A program made the translations under genes and the position numbers. Positions 1 through 9,480 of a stretch of 64,000 nucleotides of DNA are shown here, in pieces. The stretch is from Caulobacter vibrioides (lineage in GTDB: Bacteria > Pseudomonadota > Alphaproteobacteria > Caulobacterales > Caulobacteraceae), in NCBI RefSeq assembly GCF_002310375.3, contig NZ_CP023315.3:1612001-1676000 (forward strand), given 5' to 3'. The notes below the pieces were generated by a model. It was not told the DNA's origin, did no database searches, and was given only the letters and a program-made list of their open reading frames with translations. How positions within the stretch are numbered: position 1 is the first letter of the stretch; each line of letters begins with the position of its first letter.

Positions 1-5
1 GATCC

Positions 6-773
6 ATGACTCTCCCCACCCAACGCACCGGCGTCATCGCCAAGAAGCTCGGCATGACCCGCTTCTTCGACGAAGCTGGTCAGCACGTGCCGGTCACCGT
101 CCTGTCGCTCGACGGTTGTCAGGTCACGGGCGTTCGCACCGTTGAGAAGGACGGCTACACCGCCCTCCAGCTCGGCGCCGGCGCCAAGAAGGCCAAGAAC
201 ACCTCCAACGCCATGCGTGGCCACTTCGCGAAGGCGGCCGTCGAGCCGAAGCGCGTTGTCGCCGAGTTCCGCGTCGAAGAGAACGCCCTGATCGAAGTTG
301 GCGCCGAACTGACGGCCGACCACTTCGTCGCCGGCCAGAAGGTCGACATCCAAGGCGTGACCGTCGGTAAGGGCTTCGCCGGCGCCATGAAGCGCTGGAA
401 CTTCGGTGGTCTTCGCGCCACCCACGGTGTTTCGGTCTCGCACCGCTCGCACGGTTCGACCGGTAACCGCCAGGACCCGGGCCGTACGTTCCCGGGCAAG
501 AAGATGGCTGGTCACCTGGGTCAAGAAACCGTCACCACGCTGAACGTCACCGTTTGGAAGGTGGACGTCGAGCGCGGCCTGATCCTGGTCAAGGGCGCTG
601 TCCCGGGCCACGAAGGCAGCTACGTGAAGGTTCGCGACGCCGTGAAGAAGGCTCTGCCGGCTGACGCTCCGCGTCCGGGCGCCTTCCGCAAGGCTGGCGA
701 AGCTGCTCCGGCCGCCGCTGAGACCCCCGCTGAAGAGGCCCCTGCGGCTGCGACCGAAGAGGGCGAAGGCTAA
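6..773 (+). CDS. rplC: 50S ribosomal protein L3
   Basis: L3 binds 23S rRNA early in 50S assembly and reaches toward the peptidyl transferase centre. The opening [15 protein letters not shown] and the blocks [15 protein letters not shown] and [15 protein letters not shown] (about residues 120-160) are typical and intact. After the normal C-terminus there is an extension of about 25 residues rich in Ala, Glu and Pro. The window begins five bases upstream, so rpsJ, the operon promoter and any ribosome binding site cannot be seen. The stop codon shares its last base with the rplD start. Confidence 0.98.
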   Translation: MTLPTQRTGVIAKKLGMTRFFDEAGQHVPVTVLSLDGCQVTGVRTVEKDGYTALQLGAGAKKAKNTSNAMRGHFAKAAVEPKRVVAEFRVEENALIEVGAELTADHFVAGQKVDIQGVTVGKGFAGAMKRWNFGGLRATHGVSVSHRSHGSTGNRQDPGRTFPGKKMAGHLGQETVTTLNVTVWKVDVERGLILVKGAVPGHEGSYVKVRDAVKKALPADAPRPGAFRKAGEAAPAAAETPAEEAPAAATEEGEG

Positions 774-1411
774 TGAAACTCGACGTCATCAAACTGGACG
801 GCGGCAAGGCCGGTTCCGTTGATCTCGACGACGCCATCTTCGGCATCGACGAGATCCGCGGCGACATCCTGCAGCGCGTCGTGACCTGGCAGCTGGCCAA
901 GCGCCGCTCGGGTAACCACAAGATTCAGGTTCGTAACGAGGTCTCTCGTACGAGCAAGAAGATGTACAAGCAAAAGGGCACCGGCGGCGCTCGTCACGGT
1001 TCGCGCCGTGCGGCTCAGTTCGTCGGCGGCGCCAAGGCTCACGGCCCTGTCGTCCGCAGCCACGCTTTCGACCTGCCGAAGAAGATCCGGGCCCTGGCTC
1101 TGCGCCATGCCCTGTCCTCGAAGGCCAAGGCCGGTTCGCTGGTCGTGGTGGACAGCGTTGCTCTGACCGAAGCGAAGACGGCCGCCCTGCGCGCCACCTT
1201 CGACAAGATCGGTCTGAAGAACGCCCTGGTCATCGCCGGTCCGGAAGTGGACGCGAACTTCAAGCTCGCCGCCCGCAACATCCCGAACGTGGATGTCCTG
1301 CCGAACGCCGGCCTGAACGTCTACGACGTGCTGCGTCGCCAAACCCTCGTCCTGACCAAGGACGCGGTCGAAGCGATCTCGGCCCGTTTCGCTGAGAAGG
1401 AAGCCGCCTAA
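773..1411 (+). CDS. rplD: 50S ribosomal protein L4
   Basis: L4 is a 23S rRNA-binding protein whose loop lines the peptide exit tunnel. The tunnel-loop segment [21 protein letters not shown] (about residues 60-80) is present, and the length of 212 residues is normal for the family. The start overlaps the rplC stop by one base (TAATG), and the rplW start overlaps this gene's stop in the same way, so these three genes look translationally coupled. In enterobacteria L4 represses its own operon; nothing visible here shows whether that also holds in this organism. Confidence 0.98.
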
Positions 1412-1707
1412 TGGCCGCCACCGCTCGCCACTACGACACGATCCTGTCGCCGGTGATCACCGAAAAGACGACCCTGCTCAGCGAGCAGAACAAGGTTGTC
1501 TTCAAGGTGGCCAACGACGCGACCAAGGACGAAATCGCCGCCGCCGTCGAAGAGCTGTTCAAGGTCAAGGTGACCAAGGTCAACACCATCGTGACCAAGG
1601 GCAAGACCAAGCGCTTCCGCGGTATCGTGGGTCGTCGCAACGACGTCAAAAAAGCGATCGTGACCCTGGCCGAAGGCCAGTCGATCGACATCACGACGGG
1701 GCTCTAA
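1411..1707 (+). CDS. rplW: 50S ribosomal protein L23
   Basis: L23 sits at the mouth of the exit tunnel and is the docking point for trigger factor and the signal recognition particle. The sequence carries [14 protein letters not shown] near the N-terminus and [18 protein letters not shown] in the middle, both typical of bacterial L23, and its 98 residues match the normal length. It overlaps the rplD stop by one base and is followed after three bases by rplB, as in the standard S10 operon order. Confidence 0.98.
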
Positions 1708-1710
1708 GAC

Positions 1711-2550
1711 ATGGCCTTGAAGCAATTTAACCCGACCAGCCCCGGCCAGCGCGGCCTGGTGCTGATCGATCGCAGCGAACTTCACAAGGGTCGCCCCGAG
1801 AAGAAGCTCGTTGAAGGCCTGACCAAGTCGGGCGGTCGCGGCGGCAATGGCCGTATCGCGGTCCGTTTCCGCGGCGGCGGCGCTAAGCGCCTGTACCGTC
1901 TGGTCGACTTCAAGCGCCGCAAGCAAGGCGTGGCTACGGTCGTTCGTCTCGAGTACGACCCCAACCGCACCGCCTTCATCGCCCTGATCAAGTATCAGGC
2001 CGACGGTGAGCTGGCCTACATCCTGGCCCCGCAACGCCTGAAGGCCGGCGACGAAGTCGTCACGGCTGAAAAGGTCGACGTGAAGCCGGGCAACGCCTCG
2101 CCGCTGCGCACGATGCCGATCGGTACGATCATCCACAATATCGAGCTGAAGCCCGCCAAGGGTGGTCAGATCGCCCGTTCGGCTGGCGCCTACGCCCAGC
2201 TGGTCGGTCGTGACGCCGGCTACGCCCAGATCCGCCTGAACTCGGGCGAGCTGCGCATGGTGCTCGATACGTGCATGGCCACCGTCGGCGCCGTTTCGAA
2301 CCCCGACCACATGAACCAGAACCTCGGCAAGGCCGGTCGTTCTCGTCACATGGGCCGTCGCCCGCACGTCCGCGGTGTCGCCATGAACCCGGTCGACCAC
2401 CCCCACGGTGGTGGTGAAGGCCGGACCTCGGGCGGCCGCCACCCGGTGACCCCGGCTGGTAAGCCGACCAAGGGCGCTAAGACCCGCGTTAACAAGGCCA
2501 CGGATAAGTTCATCATCCGCTCGCGCCACAAAGCGAAGAAGGGCCGCTAA
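1711..2550 (+). CDS. rplB: 50S ribosomal protein L2
   Basis: L2 is needed for subunit association and supports the peptidyl transferase centre. The family landmark [20 protein letters not shown] (about residues 225-244) includes the conserved functional histidine region, and GRNNxGxxTxRHxGGG-like basic blocks appear earlier in the form [21 protein letters not shown]. The length of 279 residues is normal. The gene lies three bases after rplW and four before rpsS, in canonical S10 operon order. Confidence 0.98.
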   Translation: MALKQFNPTSPGQRGLVLIDRSELHKGRPEKKLVEGLTKSGGRGGNGRIAVRFRGGGAKRLYRLVDFKRRKQGVATVVRLEYDPNRTAFIALIKYQADGELAYILAPQRLKAGDEVVTAEKVDVKPGNASPLRTMPIGTIIHNIELKPAKGGQIARSAGAYAQLVGRDAGYAQIRLNSGELRMVLDTCMATVGAVSNPDHMNQNLGKAGRSRHMGRRPHVRGVAMNPVDHPHGGGEGRTSGGRHPVTPAGKPTKGAKTRVNKATDKFIIRSRHKAKKGR

Positions 2551-2553
2551 GCC

Positions 2554-2832
2554 ATGACACGCTCCGTCTGGAAAGGCCCGTTTGTCGACGGGTACCTCCT
2601 GAAGAAGGCCGATGCCGCTCTGTCGTCGGGCCGCAAGGATGTCATCAAGACCTGGTCGCGCCGCTCGACCATCATGCCGCAATTCGTCGGCCTGACCTTC
2701 GGCGTGCACAACGGCCACAAGCACGTTCCCGTGCTCGTGTCGGAAGACATGGTCGGCATGAAGTTCGGCGAATTCGCGCCGACCCGGAACTTCCCGGGTC
2801 ACGCCGCCGACAAGAAGGCCAAGAGGAAGTAA
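2554..2832 (+). CDS. rpsS: 30S ribosomal protein S19
   Basis: S19 lies in the head of the small subunit next to S13 and contacts 16S rRNA and the A-site finger. [17 protein letters not shown] at the N-terminus and the basic core [20 protein letters not shown] are diagnostic, as is [12 protein letters not shown] near the end. At 92 residues it has the normal length. It is separated from rplB by three bases and from rplV by two, so it is clearly part of the same transcript. Confidence 0.98.
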
Positions 2833-2834
2833 TC

Positions 2835-3215
2835 ATGGCCAAGCAGAAGCAAGAACGCCGCCTGCCGGCCGCCGAAGCGATGTGCAAGGTGCGCACCCTG
2901 CGCACCAGCCCGCGCAAGCTGAACCTGGTCGCTCAGTCCATTCGTGGTCTGAACGTCCAGCGCGCTCTCAACGAGCTCGAATTCAGCCACAAGCGCATCG
3001 CTCAGGACGTCCGCAAGGCGCTGTACTCGGCGATCTCCAACGCCGAGAACAACCACAACCTCGACATCGACTCGCTGGTCGTAGCCGAGGCCTATGTGGG
3101 CAAGAACCTGATCATGAAGCGCTTTTCGCCCCGCGCCCGCGGTCGCGCGACGCGCGTCGAAAAGCCGTTCTCCGAGATCACGATCGTGGTCCGCGAGCTG
3201 GGTGAGGCCGCCTAA
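2835..3215 (+). CDS. rplV: 50S ribosomal protein L22
   Basis: L22 forms part of the polypeptide exit tunnel with L4; its extended beta-hairpin is a site of macrolide resistance changes in other bacteria. The motif [16 protein letters not shown] near residue 20 and the hairpin sequence [20 protein letters not shown] near residue 95 are intact. The product of 126 residues is slightly longer than the E. coli protein because of an N-terminal basic stretch. Its stop shares one base with the rpsC start. Confidence 0.98.
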   Translation: MAKQKQERRLPAAEAMCKVRTLRTSPRKLNLVAQSIRGLNVQRALNELEFSHKRIAQDVRKALYSAISNAENNHNLDIDSLVVAEAYVGKNLIMKRFSPRARGRATRVEKPFSEITIVVRELGEAA

Positions 3216-3967
3216 TGGGTCAGAAAGTCAATCCGGTCGGGCTGCGGCTCGGCATCAACCGCACCTGGGACAGCCGTTGGTTCGCCGACGGCGCCCAGTA
3301 CGGCAAGCTGCTGCACCAAGACCTCGCGGTCCGCGCCGCTCTGAAGAAGCGCCTGTACCAAGCTGGTGTCTCGCGCATCATCATCGAGCGTCCGCACAAG
3401 AAGTGCCGCGTCACGATCTATGCCGCCCGTCCGGGCGTCATCATCGGCAAGAAGGGCGCTGACATCGACAAGCTCCGCAAGGACCTGTCGATCATGACCG
3501 AGGGCGAAGTCCACCTGAACATCGTCGAGATCCGCAAGCCGGAAACCGACGCTCAGCTGGTCGCCGAGTCCATCGCTCAGCAGCTGGAGCGCCGTATCGC
3601 GTTCCGTCGCGCCATGAAGCGCTCGATCCAGTCCGCCGTGCGCCTCGGCGCCAAGGGCATCCGGATCAACGTTTCGGGTCGTCTGGGCGGCGCTGAAATC
3701 GCTCGCATGGAGTGGTACCGCGAAGGTCGCGTGCCGCTGCACACCCTGCGCGCCGACATCGACTTCGGTTTCGCCGAAGCCAAGACCACCTACGGCATCA
3801 TCGGCGTGAAGACCTGGATCTTCAAGGGCGAGGTGCTCGAGCATGATCCGATGGCGCTCGACAAGCGTCTGGCTACCGAGTCCGGCCCCGCCGGCGAAGG
3901 TGGCGGACGTGAGCGTGGTGATCGTCCCGACCGGGGCGACCGTCGTGACCGTCGCGATCGCGCCTAA
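3215..3967 (+). CDS. rpsC: 30S ribosomal protein S3
   Basis: S3 is in the 30S head and, with S4 and S5, surrounds the mRNA entry site. The KH-domain core [17 protein letters not shown] (about residues 70-90) and the C-terminal segment [21 protein letters not shown] are canonical. The last 25 residues or so are an added low-complexity tail rich in Gly, Arg and Asp ending in repeated RD pairs; the DNA of this tail is nearly the same as a stretch at the start of rpsE (see findings). The gene overlaps rplV by one base. Confidence 0.98.
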   Translation: MGQKVNPVGLRLGINRTWDSRWFADGAQYGKLLHQDLAVRAALKKRLYQAGVSRIIIERPHKKCRVTIYAARPGVIIGKKGADIDKLRKDLSIMTEGEVHLNIVEIRKPETDAQLVAESIAQQLERRIAFRRAMKRSIQSAVRLGAKGIRINVSGRLGGAEIARMEWYREGRVPLHTLRADIDFGFAEAKTTYGIIGVKTWIFKGEVLEHDPMALDKRLATESGPAGEGGGRERGDRPDRGDRRDRRDRA

Positions 3968-3980
3968 GGATTAGATCGCC

Positions 3981-4412
3981 ATGCTGTCTCCCAAGAAGAC
4001 CAAATTCCGCAAGCAGTTCAAGGGCCGCATCCACGGCACTTCGAAGGGCGGCACCCTGCTGAACTTCGGTTCGTACGGCCTGAAGGCTGTCGAGCCGGAG
4101 CGCATCACGGCCCGTCAGATCGAAGCCGCCCGTCGCGCCATCACCCGCCAGATGAAGCGTCAAGGCCGCGTCTGGATCCGTATCTTCCCGGACGTGCCGG
4201 TCACCGGCAAGCCGGCGGAAGTCCGGATGGGTAAGGGCAAGGGCGCCGTGGATTACTGGGCCGCTCGCGTGGCTCCGGGCCGTATCATGTTCGAAATCGA
4301 CGGCGTGCCGGACGATATCGCGCGTGAAGCGCTCCGCCTTGGCGCCGCCAAGCTGCCGATCCGCACCCGTGTTGTCACCCGCATCGATGCGGGCGTGGCT
4401 CAGGAGGCCTGA
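3981..4412 (+). CDS. rplP: 50S ribosomal protein L16
   Basis: L16 organises the A-site and the peptidyl transferase region of the large subunit. The sequence [16 protein letters not shown] at the start, [16 protein letters not shown] near residue 45 and [21 protein letters not shown] near residue 75 are characteristic. The 143 residues match the normal length. An AAGGA ribosome binding site at about 3966-3970 precedes the ATG, and only 13 bases separate the gene from rpsC. Confidence 0.98.
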   Translation: MLSPKKTKFRKQFKGRIHGTSKGGTLLNFGSYGLKAVEPERITARQIEAARRAITRQMKRQGRVWIRIFPDVPVTGKPAEVRMGKGKGAVDYWAARVAPGRIMFEIDGVPDDIAREALRLGAAKLPIRTRVVTRIDAGVAQEA

Positions 4413-4417
4413 GGCTC

Positions 4418-4609
4418 ATGAAGATCGCTGAAATCCGGGGCATGACCCCCGACCAGCTGGCCGACACCCTGATCAGCCTGAAGAAGGAGCAGTTCAACCT
4501 GCGCTTCCAGGCCGCCACGGGCCAGGTCGAGAAGACCCACCGCGTCAACGAGATCCGTAAGGATATCGCGCGGATCAAGACCGTGCTGCGCGCCAAGGCC
4601 GCGGCTTAA
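4418..4609 (+). CDS. rpmC: 50S ribosomal protein L29
   Basis: L29 is a small helical protein beside L23 at the exit tunnel and contributes to the trigger factor site. The 63-residue product contains the usual [16 protein letters not shown] segment followed by the [14 protein letters not shown] helix. It begins five bases after rplP and is followed ten bases later by rpsQ, which has a strong AAGGAG ribosome binding site in the gap. Confidence 0.97.
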   Translation: MKIAEIRGMTPDQLADTLISLKKEQFNLRFQAATGQVEKTHRVNEIRKDIARIKTVLRAKAAA

Positions 4610-4619
4610 GGAGAACGAT

Positions 4620-4859
4620 ATGCCCAAGCGTATCCTCGAAGGGGTCGTCGTCTCCGATAAGGGCGACAAGACCGTGGTGGTGAAGGTCGAACGGACCATC
4701 GTCCACCCGGTTCTGAAGAAGATCGTGCGTCAGTCCAAAAAGTACCACGCGCACGACGAAGCCAACGCGTACAAGGCCGGTGAAGCGATCCGCATCATCG
4801 AGTGCGCTCCGAAGTCCAAGCTGAAGACCTGGGAAGCTCTTCCCAAGGCTTCGGCTTAA
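4620..4859 (+). CDS. rpsQ: 30S ribosomal protein S17
   Basis: S17 is a primary 16S rRNA-binding protein of the OB fold, important early in 30S assembly. Its 79 residues carry the typical [19 protein letters not shown] and the later [17 protein letters not shown] block. AAGGAG lies just upstream of the ATG with a spacing of about six bases. The position between rpmC and rplN is canonical. Confidence 0.98.
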   Translation: MPKRILEGVVVSDKGDKTVVVKVERTIVHPVLKKIVRQSKKYHAHDEANAYKAGEAIRIIECAPKSKLKTWEALPKASA

Positions 4860-4876
4860 TCTGGAAGGTTTAGACC

Positions 4877-5245
4877 ATGATCCAGATGCAAACTAACCTG
4901 GAAGTTGCCGATAACTCTGGCGCTCGCCGGGTCATGTGCATCAAGGTGTTGGGCGGCGCAGGCCGTCGCTACGCCAGCGTGGGCGACGTCATCGTCGTCT
5001 CCGTCAAGGAAGCCATTCCGCGCGGTCGCGTGAAGAAGGGTGACGTGCTTCGCGCCGTCGTCGTTCGGGTGAATCAAAATCTGAAGCGCAAGGATGGCTC
5101 GGTCATCCGCTTCGATAAGAACGCCGCGGTGATCGTGAACAAGCAAAGCGAGCCGGTCGGCACGCGGATCTTCGGCCCGGTTCCTCGTGAACTGCGCGCC
5201 AAGAACCACATGAAGATCATCTCCCTCGCTCCGGAGGTGCTGTAA
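4877..5245 (+). CDS. rplN: 50S ribosomal protein L14
   Basis: L14 forms an inter-subunit bridge and is the docking site of the silencing factor RsfS. The N-terminal [20 protein letters not shown] and the central [11 protein letters not shown] segments are diagnostic, and the length of 122 residues is exactly usual. A GGAAGG sequence precedes the ATG. The stop overlaps the rplX start by one base (TAATG). Confidence 0.98.
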   Translation: MIQMQTNLEVADNSGARRVMCIKVLGGAGRRYASVGDVIVVSVKEAIPRGRVKKGDVLRAVVVRVNQNLKRKDGSVIRFDKNAAVIVNKQSEPVGTRIFGPVPRELRAKNHMKIISLAPEVL

Positions 5246-5559
5246 TGGCCGCTAAGATCAAGAAGGGCGACCGCGTCGTCGTTCTGGCCGGCAAGGATAA
5301 GGGCAAGCAGGGCTCCGTCCTGCAGGTCCTGCCGAAGGATAGCCGGGTTGTCGTGGAAGGCGTGAACATGGTTTCGCGTCACACCAAGCCGACCCAAGCC
5401 GACCCGCAAGGCGGCATCAAGCAAAAGGAAGCCGCGCTGCACGTCTCGAACGTCGCCGTCGTGGACTCCAACGGCAAGCCCACCCGCGTCGGCTTCAAGA
5501 TCGAAGGCGACAAGAAGGTGCGCGTCGCCAAGACGACCGGCGAGGTGATCAATGGCTGA
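5245..5559 (+). CDS. rplX: 50S ribosomal protein L24
   Basis: L24 starts 50S assembly by binding the 5' domain of 23S rRNA. The KOW motif [20 protein letters not shown] is at the N-terminus (about residues 6-25), followed by [20 protein letters not shown]. The 104-residue length is normal. Its 3' end overlaps the start of rplE by eight bases, suggesting translational coupling between these two large-subunit proteins. Confidence 0.98.
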
Positions 5560-6109
5560 TCAAGCTTACGAGCCCCGGCTGAAGACCGTTTATCGCGAGC
5601 GCATCCGCGCTGCGATGAAGGAGCAGTTCGGCTACACCAACGAGATGCAGATCCCCAAGCTGGACAAGATCGTCCTGAACATGGGTATCGGCGAGGCCGT
5701 GGCCGACTCCAAGAAGGCTCAGACCGCCCTGAAGGACCTGCAAGCGATCGCCGGCCAAAAGCCCGTCGCGACCAAGGCCCGCAAGTCGATCGCCGGCTTC
5801 AAGCTGCGCGAGGGCATGGTGGTCGGCGCCAAGGTCACCCTGCGCAAGGACCGGATGTACGAATTCCTCGACCGCCTGGTCACGATCGCGCTGCCGCGCG
5901 TGAAGGACTTCCGTGGTCTGAACGGCAAGAGCTTCGACGGCCGTGGCAACTACGCCATGGGTCTGAAGGAGCACCTGGTGTTCCCGGAAATCAACTATGA
6001 CCAGATCGAACAGATCTGGGGCATGGACATCATCGTCTGCACCACTGCGAAGTCCGACCAGGAAGCCAAGGCTCTCCTGAAGGAATTCCAGTTCCCGTTC
6101 GTGAACTAA
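5552..6109 (+). CDS. rplE: 50S ribosomal protein L5
   Basis: L5 binds 5S rRNA and contacts P-site tRNA. The sequence includes [20 protein letters not shown] near residue 30, [17 protein letters not shown] near residue 85 and the C-terminal [19 protein letters not shown] block, all canonical for L5. The 185 residues are close to the usual 179-187. The start lies inside the end of rplX in another frame. Confidence 0.98.
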
Positions 6110-6130
6110 GAGCGGGAAGGGAAAGAAACC

Positions 6131-6436
6131 ATGGCCAAGAAAAGCGCCGTCAACCGCAACGAAGCCGTCAAGGCTCTCGTCAAGAAGTTCGCCGAAAAGC
6201 GCGCCGCGCTGAAGGCGATCGCCAACGACGAAAGCCTGCCGCTCGAGGAACGCTTCGAGGCTCGCCTCAAGCTCGCCAAGCTGCCGCGTAACAGCGCCGC
6301 GATCCGCATCCGCAATCGCTGCGAAGTCACCGGCCGTCCGCGCGCCTATTACCGTAAGCTCAAGATGAGCCGTGTGGCCCTCCGCGAACTGGGTTCGCAA
6401 GGCCAGATCCCCGGCCTCGTCAAGTCGAGCTGGTGA
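6131..6436 (+). CDS. rpsN: 30S ribosomal protein S14
   Basis: S14 belongs to the head of the 30S subunit near S3 and S10. At 101 residues it is the long form without the zinc-binding CXXC pairs: the C-terminal region reads [20 protein letters not shown], with only one cysteine. Such zinc-free (C-minus) S14 is usual in proteobacteria. A purine-rich GGGAAGGGAAAG precedes the ATG. It lies between rplE and rpsH as expected. Confidence 0.98.
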   Translation: MAKKSAVNRNEAVKALVKKFAEKRAALKAIANDESLPLEERFEARLKLAKLPRNSAAIRIRNRCEVTGRPRAYYRKLKMSRVALRELGSQGQIPGLVKSSW

Positions 6437-6446
6437 GGACGATCAG

Positions 6447-6845
6447 ATGTCGATGAACGATCCCCTGAGCGATATGATCGCTCGCATCAAGAACGCCGCC
6501 CAACGCAAGCGGTCCAAGGTCTCGACGCCGGCTTCCAAGCTGCGCGCCCGTGTCTTGGACGTGCTGGCCGACGAAGGCTACATCCGCGGCTACTCGCTGG
6601 TCGAGAAGCCCGGCGCGTTCCCCGAATTCGAGATCGAGCTCAAGTACTTCGACGGTGAGCCCGTGATCGCTGAGATCAGCCGCGTGTCCAAGCCTGGCCG
6701 TCGCGTCTACTCCTCGATCAAGGACCTGAAGCCGATCAAGAACGGCCTGGGCATCTCGATCCTTTCGACGCCGAAGGGCGTCATGTCGGACACCGCTGCA
6801 CGCGACGCTAATGTCGGCGGCGAAGTCCTCTGCCGCGTCTACTAG
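6447..6845 (+). CDS. rpsH: 30S ribosomal protein S8
   Basis: S8 is a primary 16S rRNA binder and, in enterobacteria, the translational repressor of the spc operon. The start is placed at the ATG at 6447 ([17 protein letters not shown]), eight bases after a GAGGA ribosome binding site; the reading frame is open further upstream but that part overlaps rpsN and does not look like S8. The C-terminal [15 protein letters not shown] is diagnostic. The product has 132 residues, the normal length. An ATG two codons further in (6453) is the only serious alternative start. Confidence 0.97.
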   Translation: MSMNDPLSDMIARIKNAAQRKRSKVSTPASKLRARVLDVLADEGYIRGYSLVEKPGAFPEFEIELKYFDGEPVIAEISRVSKPGRRVYSSIKDLKPIKNGLGISILSTPKGVMSDTAARDANVGGEVLCRVY

Positions 6846-6863
6846 GCGCGGGAGGGAAAGAGC

Positions 6864-7397
6864 ATGTCACGTATCGGTAAGAAAGCCGTCGCAATCCCCT
6901 CGGGCGTGCAAGTCACGCTCGCGGGTCAGACGGTCACGGTGAAGGGCCCCAAGGGTCAACTCTCGTGGACGATCGCCGACGAAGTCGAAGTCAAGCAAGA
7001 GGGCGCTGAGCTCCTGCTGGCTCCGCGCGTCGACACGAAGCGCGCCAAGGGCATGTGGGGTCTCTCCCGCACGCTGGTCGCCAACATGGTGCACGGTGTC
7101 ACCGCCGGGTTCGAGGAAAGCCTCGAACTGGTCGGCGTTGGTTACCGCGCGGCCATGAAGGGCACGGCGCTCAGCCTCCAACTCGGTTTCAGCCACGACG
7201 TGGACGTTGAGGCTCCGGCCGGCGTCACCTTCGCGGTGCCGAAGCAAACCGAAATCAAGATCGCCGGCATCGACAAGCAGGCGGTTGGTGAGATTGCCGC
7301 GAAGATCCGCCGCATTCGTCCGCCGGAACCCTACAAGGGCAAGGGCGTGCGTTATGCTGGCGAGAAGGTTCGCCGCAAGGAAGGCAAGAAGAAGTAA
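6864..7397 (+). CDS. rplF: 50S ribosomal protein L6
   Basis: L6 sits near the factor-binding site of the large subunit. [15 protein letters not shown] starts the protein and the C-terminal [17 protein letters not shown] motif is the standard L6 signature. The length of 177 residues is exactly that of most bacterial L6 proteins. A GGGAGGGAAAG sequence lies before the ATG, and rplR follows after three bases. Confidence 0.98.
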   Translation: MSRIGKKAVAIPSGVQVTLAGQTVTVKGPKGQLSWTIADEVEVKQEGAELLLAPRVDTKRAKGMWGLSRTLVANMVHGVTAGFEESLELVGVGYRAAMKGTALSLQLGFSHDVDVEAPAGVTFAVPKQTEIKIAGIDKQAVGEIAAKIRRIRPPEPYKGKGVRYAGEKVRRKEGKKK

Positions 7398-7400
7398 GCC

Positions 7401-7751
7401 ATGGCGCTCTCTCCTCGTGAATCGGCGGTCAAGCGCGCTCAGCGCGTTCGCACCCGCCTCAAGAGCCTCGCCAACGGTCGTCCGCGTCTGTCGGTCTTCC
7501 GTTCGTCGAAGAACATCTACGCCCAGATCATCGATGATGCTCGCGGCGTGACCCTGGCGTCGGCTTCCACTCTGGAAGCCGAAGGCAAGGGCGCGGACAA
7601 GGATGCCGCTGCCGCTGTGGGCAAGCTCGTCGCCGAGCGCGCCATCGAAAAGGGCGTCAAAGACGTCGTTTTCGACCGTGGTGGTTACATCTTCCACGGC
7701 CGGGTGAAAGCCCTGGCTGACGCCGCGCGCGAAGCCGGCCTGAACTTCTAA
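7401..7751 (+). CDS. rplR: 50S ribosomal protein L18
   Basis: L18 binds 5S rRNA together with L5 and L25. The product has 116 residues with [20 protein letters not shown] (about residues 30-49) and the C-terminal [20 protein letters not shown], both typical. It starts three bases after rplF and is followed ten bases later by rpsE, in canonical spc operon order. Confidence 0.98.
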   Translation: MALSPRESAVKRAQRVRTRLKSLANGRPRLSVFRSSKNIYAQIIDDARGVTLASASTLEAEGKGADKDAAAAVGKLVAERAIEKGVKDVVFDRGGYIFHGRVKALADAAREAGLNF

Positions 7752-7761
7752 GGGAACGAAA

Positions 7762-8367
7762 ATGGCTCGTGGTGAACAACAGCGCGGTGAAGGCGGTCAA
7801 CGCCGTGACCGTCGCGACCGCAACGCCCCCGAAGAGCGGGTCGACAGCGACATCGTCGAAAAGCTCGTCCACATCAACCGCGTCGCCGCCACCGTGAAGG
7901 GTGGTCGTCGCTTCAGCTTCGCTGCTCTGATGGTCGTTGGCGACCAAAAGGGCCGCGTCGGCTTCGGTCATGGCAAGGCGCGTGAAGTGCCGGAAGCCAT
8001 CCGCAAGGCGACCGAAGAAGCCAAGAAGACGATGATCCGCGTTCCGCTGCGCGAATCCCGCACCCTGCACCACGACGGCGCTGGCCGTTGGGGCGCTGGC
8101 AAGGTGATGATGCGCGCGGCGCCTCCCGGCACCGGCGTCATCGCCGGCGGTCCGATGCGCGCGGTTCTCGAAACCCTGGGCGTCCAGGACGTCGTGGCCA
8201 AGTCGACGGGTTCTTCGAACCCGTACAACATGGTTCGCGCCACGTTCGAGGCTCTGAAGGTTCAATCGTCGCCCCGCCAGATCGCCGCCAAGCGCGGTAA
8301 GAAGGTTGGCGACATCCTCGGCCGCCGCGCCGACGGCGCGTCGTCGCCGGAAGCCATCGAGGGCTAA
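7762..8367 (+). CDS. rpsE: 30S ribosomal protein S5
   Basis: S5 helps form the mRNA entry site and affects decoding accuracy. The double-stranded RNA-binding core [18 protein letters not shown] and the segment [13 protein letters not shown] are canonical. The N-terminus carries an extra low-complexity stretch of about 25 residues with RRDRRDR, whose DNA resembles the 3' end of rpsC. The total of 201 residues is longer than the E. coli protein (about 167), which is common in alphaproteobacteria. AAGGGAACG precedes the ATG. Confidence 0.98.
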   Translation: MARGEQQRGEGGQRRDRRDRNAPEERVDSDIVEKLVHINRVAATVKGGRRFSFAALMVVGDQKGRVGFGHGKAREVPEAIRKATEEAKKTMIRVPLRESRTLHHDGAGRWGAGKVMMRAAPPGTGVIAGGPMRAVLETLGVQDVVAKSTGSSNPYNMVRATFEALKVQSSPRQIAAKRGKKVGDILGRRADGASSPEAIEG

Positions 8368-8370
8368 ATC

Positions 8371-8556
8371 ATGGCTGAAGCTAAGACCGTTACGGTTCGC
8401 CAAACCGGCAGCCCGATCCGTCGTGAAAAGGACCAGCGCGCTACGCTCGTGGGTCTGGGTCTGAACCGCGTGGGTCGTGTCTCGACCCTGCGGGACAACC
8501 CCTCGACCCGCGGTATGATCCGCAAGGTCCAGCACCTGCTGGAAATCGTCGAGTAG
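8371..8556 (+). CDS. rpmD: 50S ribosomal protein L30
   Basis: L30 is a small large-subunit protein of 61 residues. [20 protein letters not shown] and the [20 protein letters not shown] block identify it. It starts three bases after rpsE. Unusually for the spc operon, a good intrinsic terminator and a gap of more than 170 bases separate it from rplO. Confidence 0.97.
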   Translation: MAEAKTVTVRQTGSPIRREKDQRATLVGLGLNRVGRVSTLRDNPSTRGMIRKVQHLLEIVE

Positions 8557-8580
8557 TCCTTCTACACGATGCGAATACGC

Positions 8581-8613
8581 CACCCCGGAGCAATCCGGGG
8601 TGGTTTTCGTTTG
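8581..8613 (+). terminator. Intrinsic terminator after rpmD
   Basis: A perfect eight-base stem (CACCCCGG at 8581-8588, CCGGGGTG at 8595-8602) with a six-base loop is followed by GTTTTCGTTT. It has the form of a rho-independent terminator reading on the plus strand, and would end or weaken transcription between rpmD and rplO. Confidence 0.8.
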
Positions 8614-8729
8614 AAATCGCGCATTCGCCCCATTGAGTTTTCTCGCGTTTTGGGGTCTTAAGCGCGCTCTGTTTTCACAAGCCGAGTCCAGCCGCCTGGC
8701 TGGGCGCAGATCTCCAAGGAGAGGCACAT

Positions 8730-9215
8730 ATGACTAAGCTGAACGAACTGGCCCCCCGCGAAGGTTCGACCAAGGACCGCATGCGCGTTGGCCGTGGTCC
8801 GGGTTCGGGCAAGGGCAAGACCGCCGGTCGCGGTGTGAAGGGCCAGAAGGCGCGCTCGGGCGTCGCCATCAACGGCTTCGAAGGCGGTCAAATGCCGCTG
8901 CACATGCGTATGCCGAAGCGCGGCTTCAACAACCCCTTCCGCCTGGAGTTCGCTGAAGTGAACCTGTGGCGCCTGGAGCAGGCCGTCGAAGCCGGCAAGA
9001 TCAAGAAGGGCGCCGAGCTGGGCGCTGCTGAGCTTATCGCCGCGGGCGTCATCCGTCGCGAACTGGACGGCGTGAAGCTGCTGGGCAAGGGCGAGATCAA
9101 GACCGCCCTGAAGCTGACCGTCTACTCGGCCACCGACGCCGCCATCAAGGCCGTCGAAGCCGCCGGTGGTTCGGTCACCGTGACCAAGAAGGCCAAGGCG
9201 CAAGCCGAAGCCTAA
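8730..9215 (+). CDS. rplO: 50S ribosomal protein L15
   Basis: L15 is a late-assembly 50S protein. [20 protein letters not shown] and the glycine- and arginine-rich [20 protein letters not shown] segments are diagnostic; 161 residues is slightly long because of a C-terminal lysine/alanine-rich tail. AAGGAGAGG is an excellent ribosome binding site six or so bases before the ATG. Because a terminator lies upstream, rplO probably has its own promoter in 8614-8715, but I could not pick out a convincing one. Confidence 0.98.
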   Translation: MTKLNELAPREGSTKDRMRVGRGPGSGKGKTAGRGVKGQKARSGVAINGFEGGQMPLHMRMPKRGFNNPFRLEFAEVNLWRLEQAVEAGKIKKGAELGAAELIAAGVIRRELDGVKLLGKGEIKTALKLTVYSATDAAIKAVEAAGGSVTVTKKAKAQAEA

Positions 9216-9222
9216 TCGATAA

Positions 9223-9332
9223 AACTGTCATCCCGGGCGAAGCGCAGCGAAGTCCCGGGACCACGACAGGCGCCAGCGCTTCCGGCGGTCCCGGATGATC
9301 GTTTCGCGCTCTCCGGGATGACAGTTCTTTTT
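9223..9332 (+). repeat. Long inverted repeat, REP-like, with terminator-like end
   Basis: The 14-base arm AACTGTCATCCCGG at 9223-9236 is perfectly inverted at 9313-9326, and the second arm is followed by a run of T (9328-9332). The inside contains further CCCGGG repeats (9232-9237 and 9254-9259) that could form a nested hairpin. Elements beginning GTCATCCCGGG are common intergenic palindromes in high-GC alphaproteobacteria, as far as I recall. Lying between rplO and secY, it could act both as a dispersed repeat and as a transcription terminator. Confidence 0.7.
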
Positions 9333-9480
9333 GAGGCTCGCCGTGACATCGCGGCGGGCCTCACCTATTTGTGGCGCTCTCCTTGGATCAGCGTGATCCG
9401 GGAAACCTAATTTCAGAGCGCGGTCGCCGCCGAAGCGGTATCTGCTTCGGCGATCGCGTTCTTGAGTCGTGGGGATCTGA

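Noticed and set aside
1408..2802. Long minus-strand open frame (464 codons) opposite rplW-rplB-rpsS
   Set aside because: Shadow of highly expressed ribosomal genes in GC-rich DNA; its product is low-complexity with no domain.
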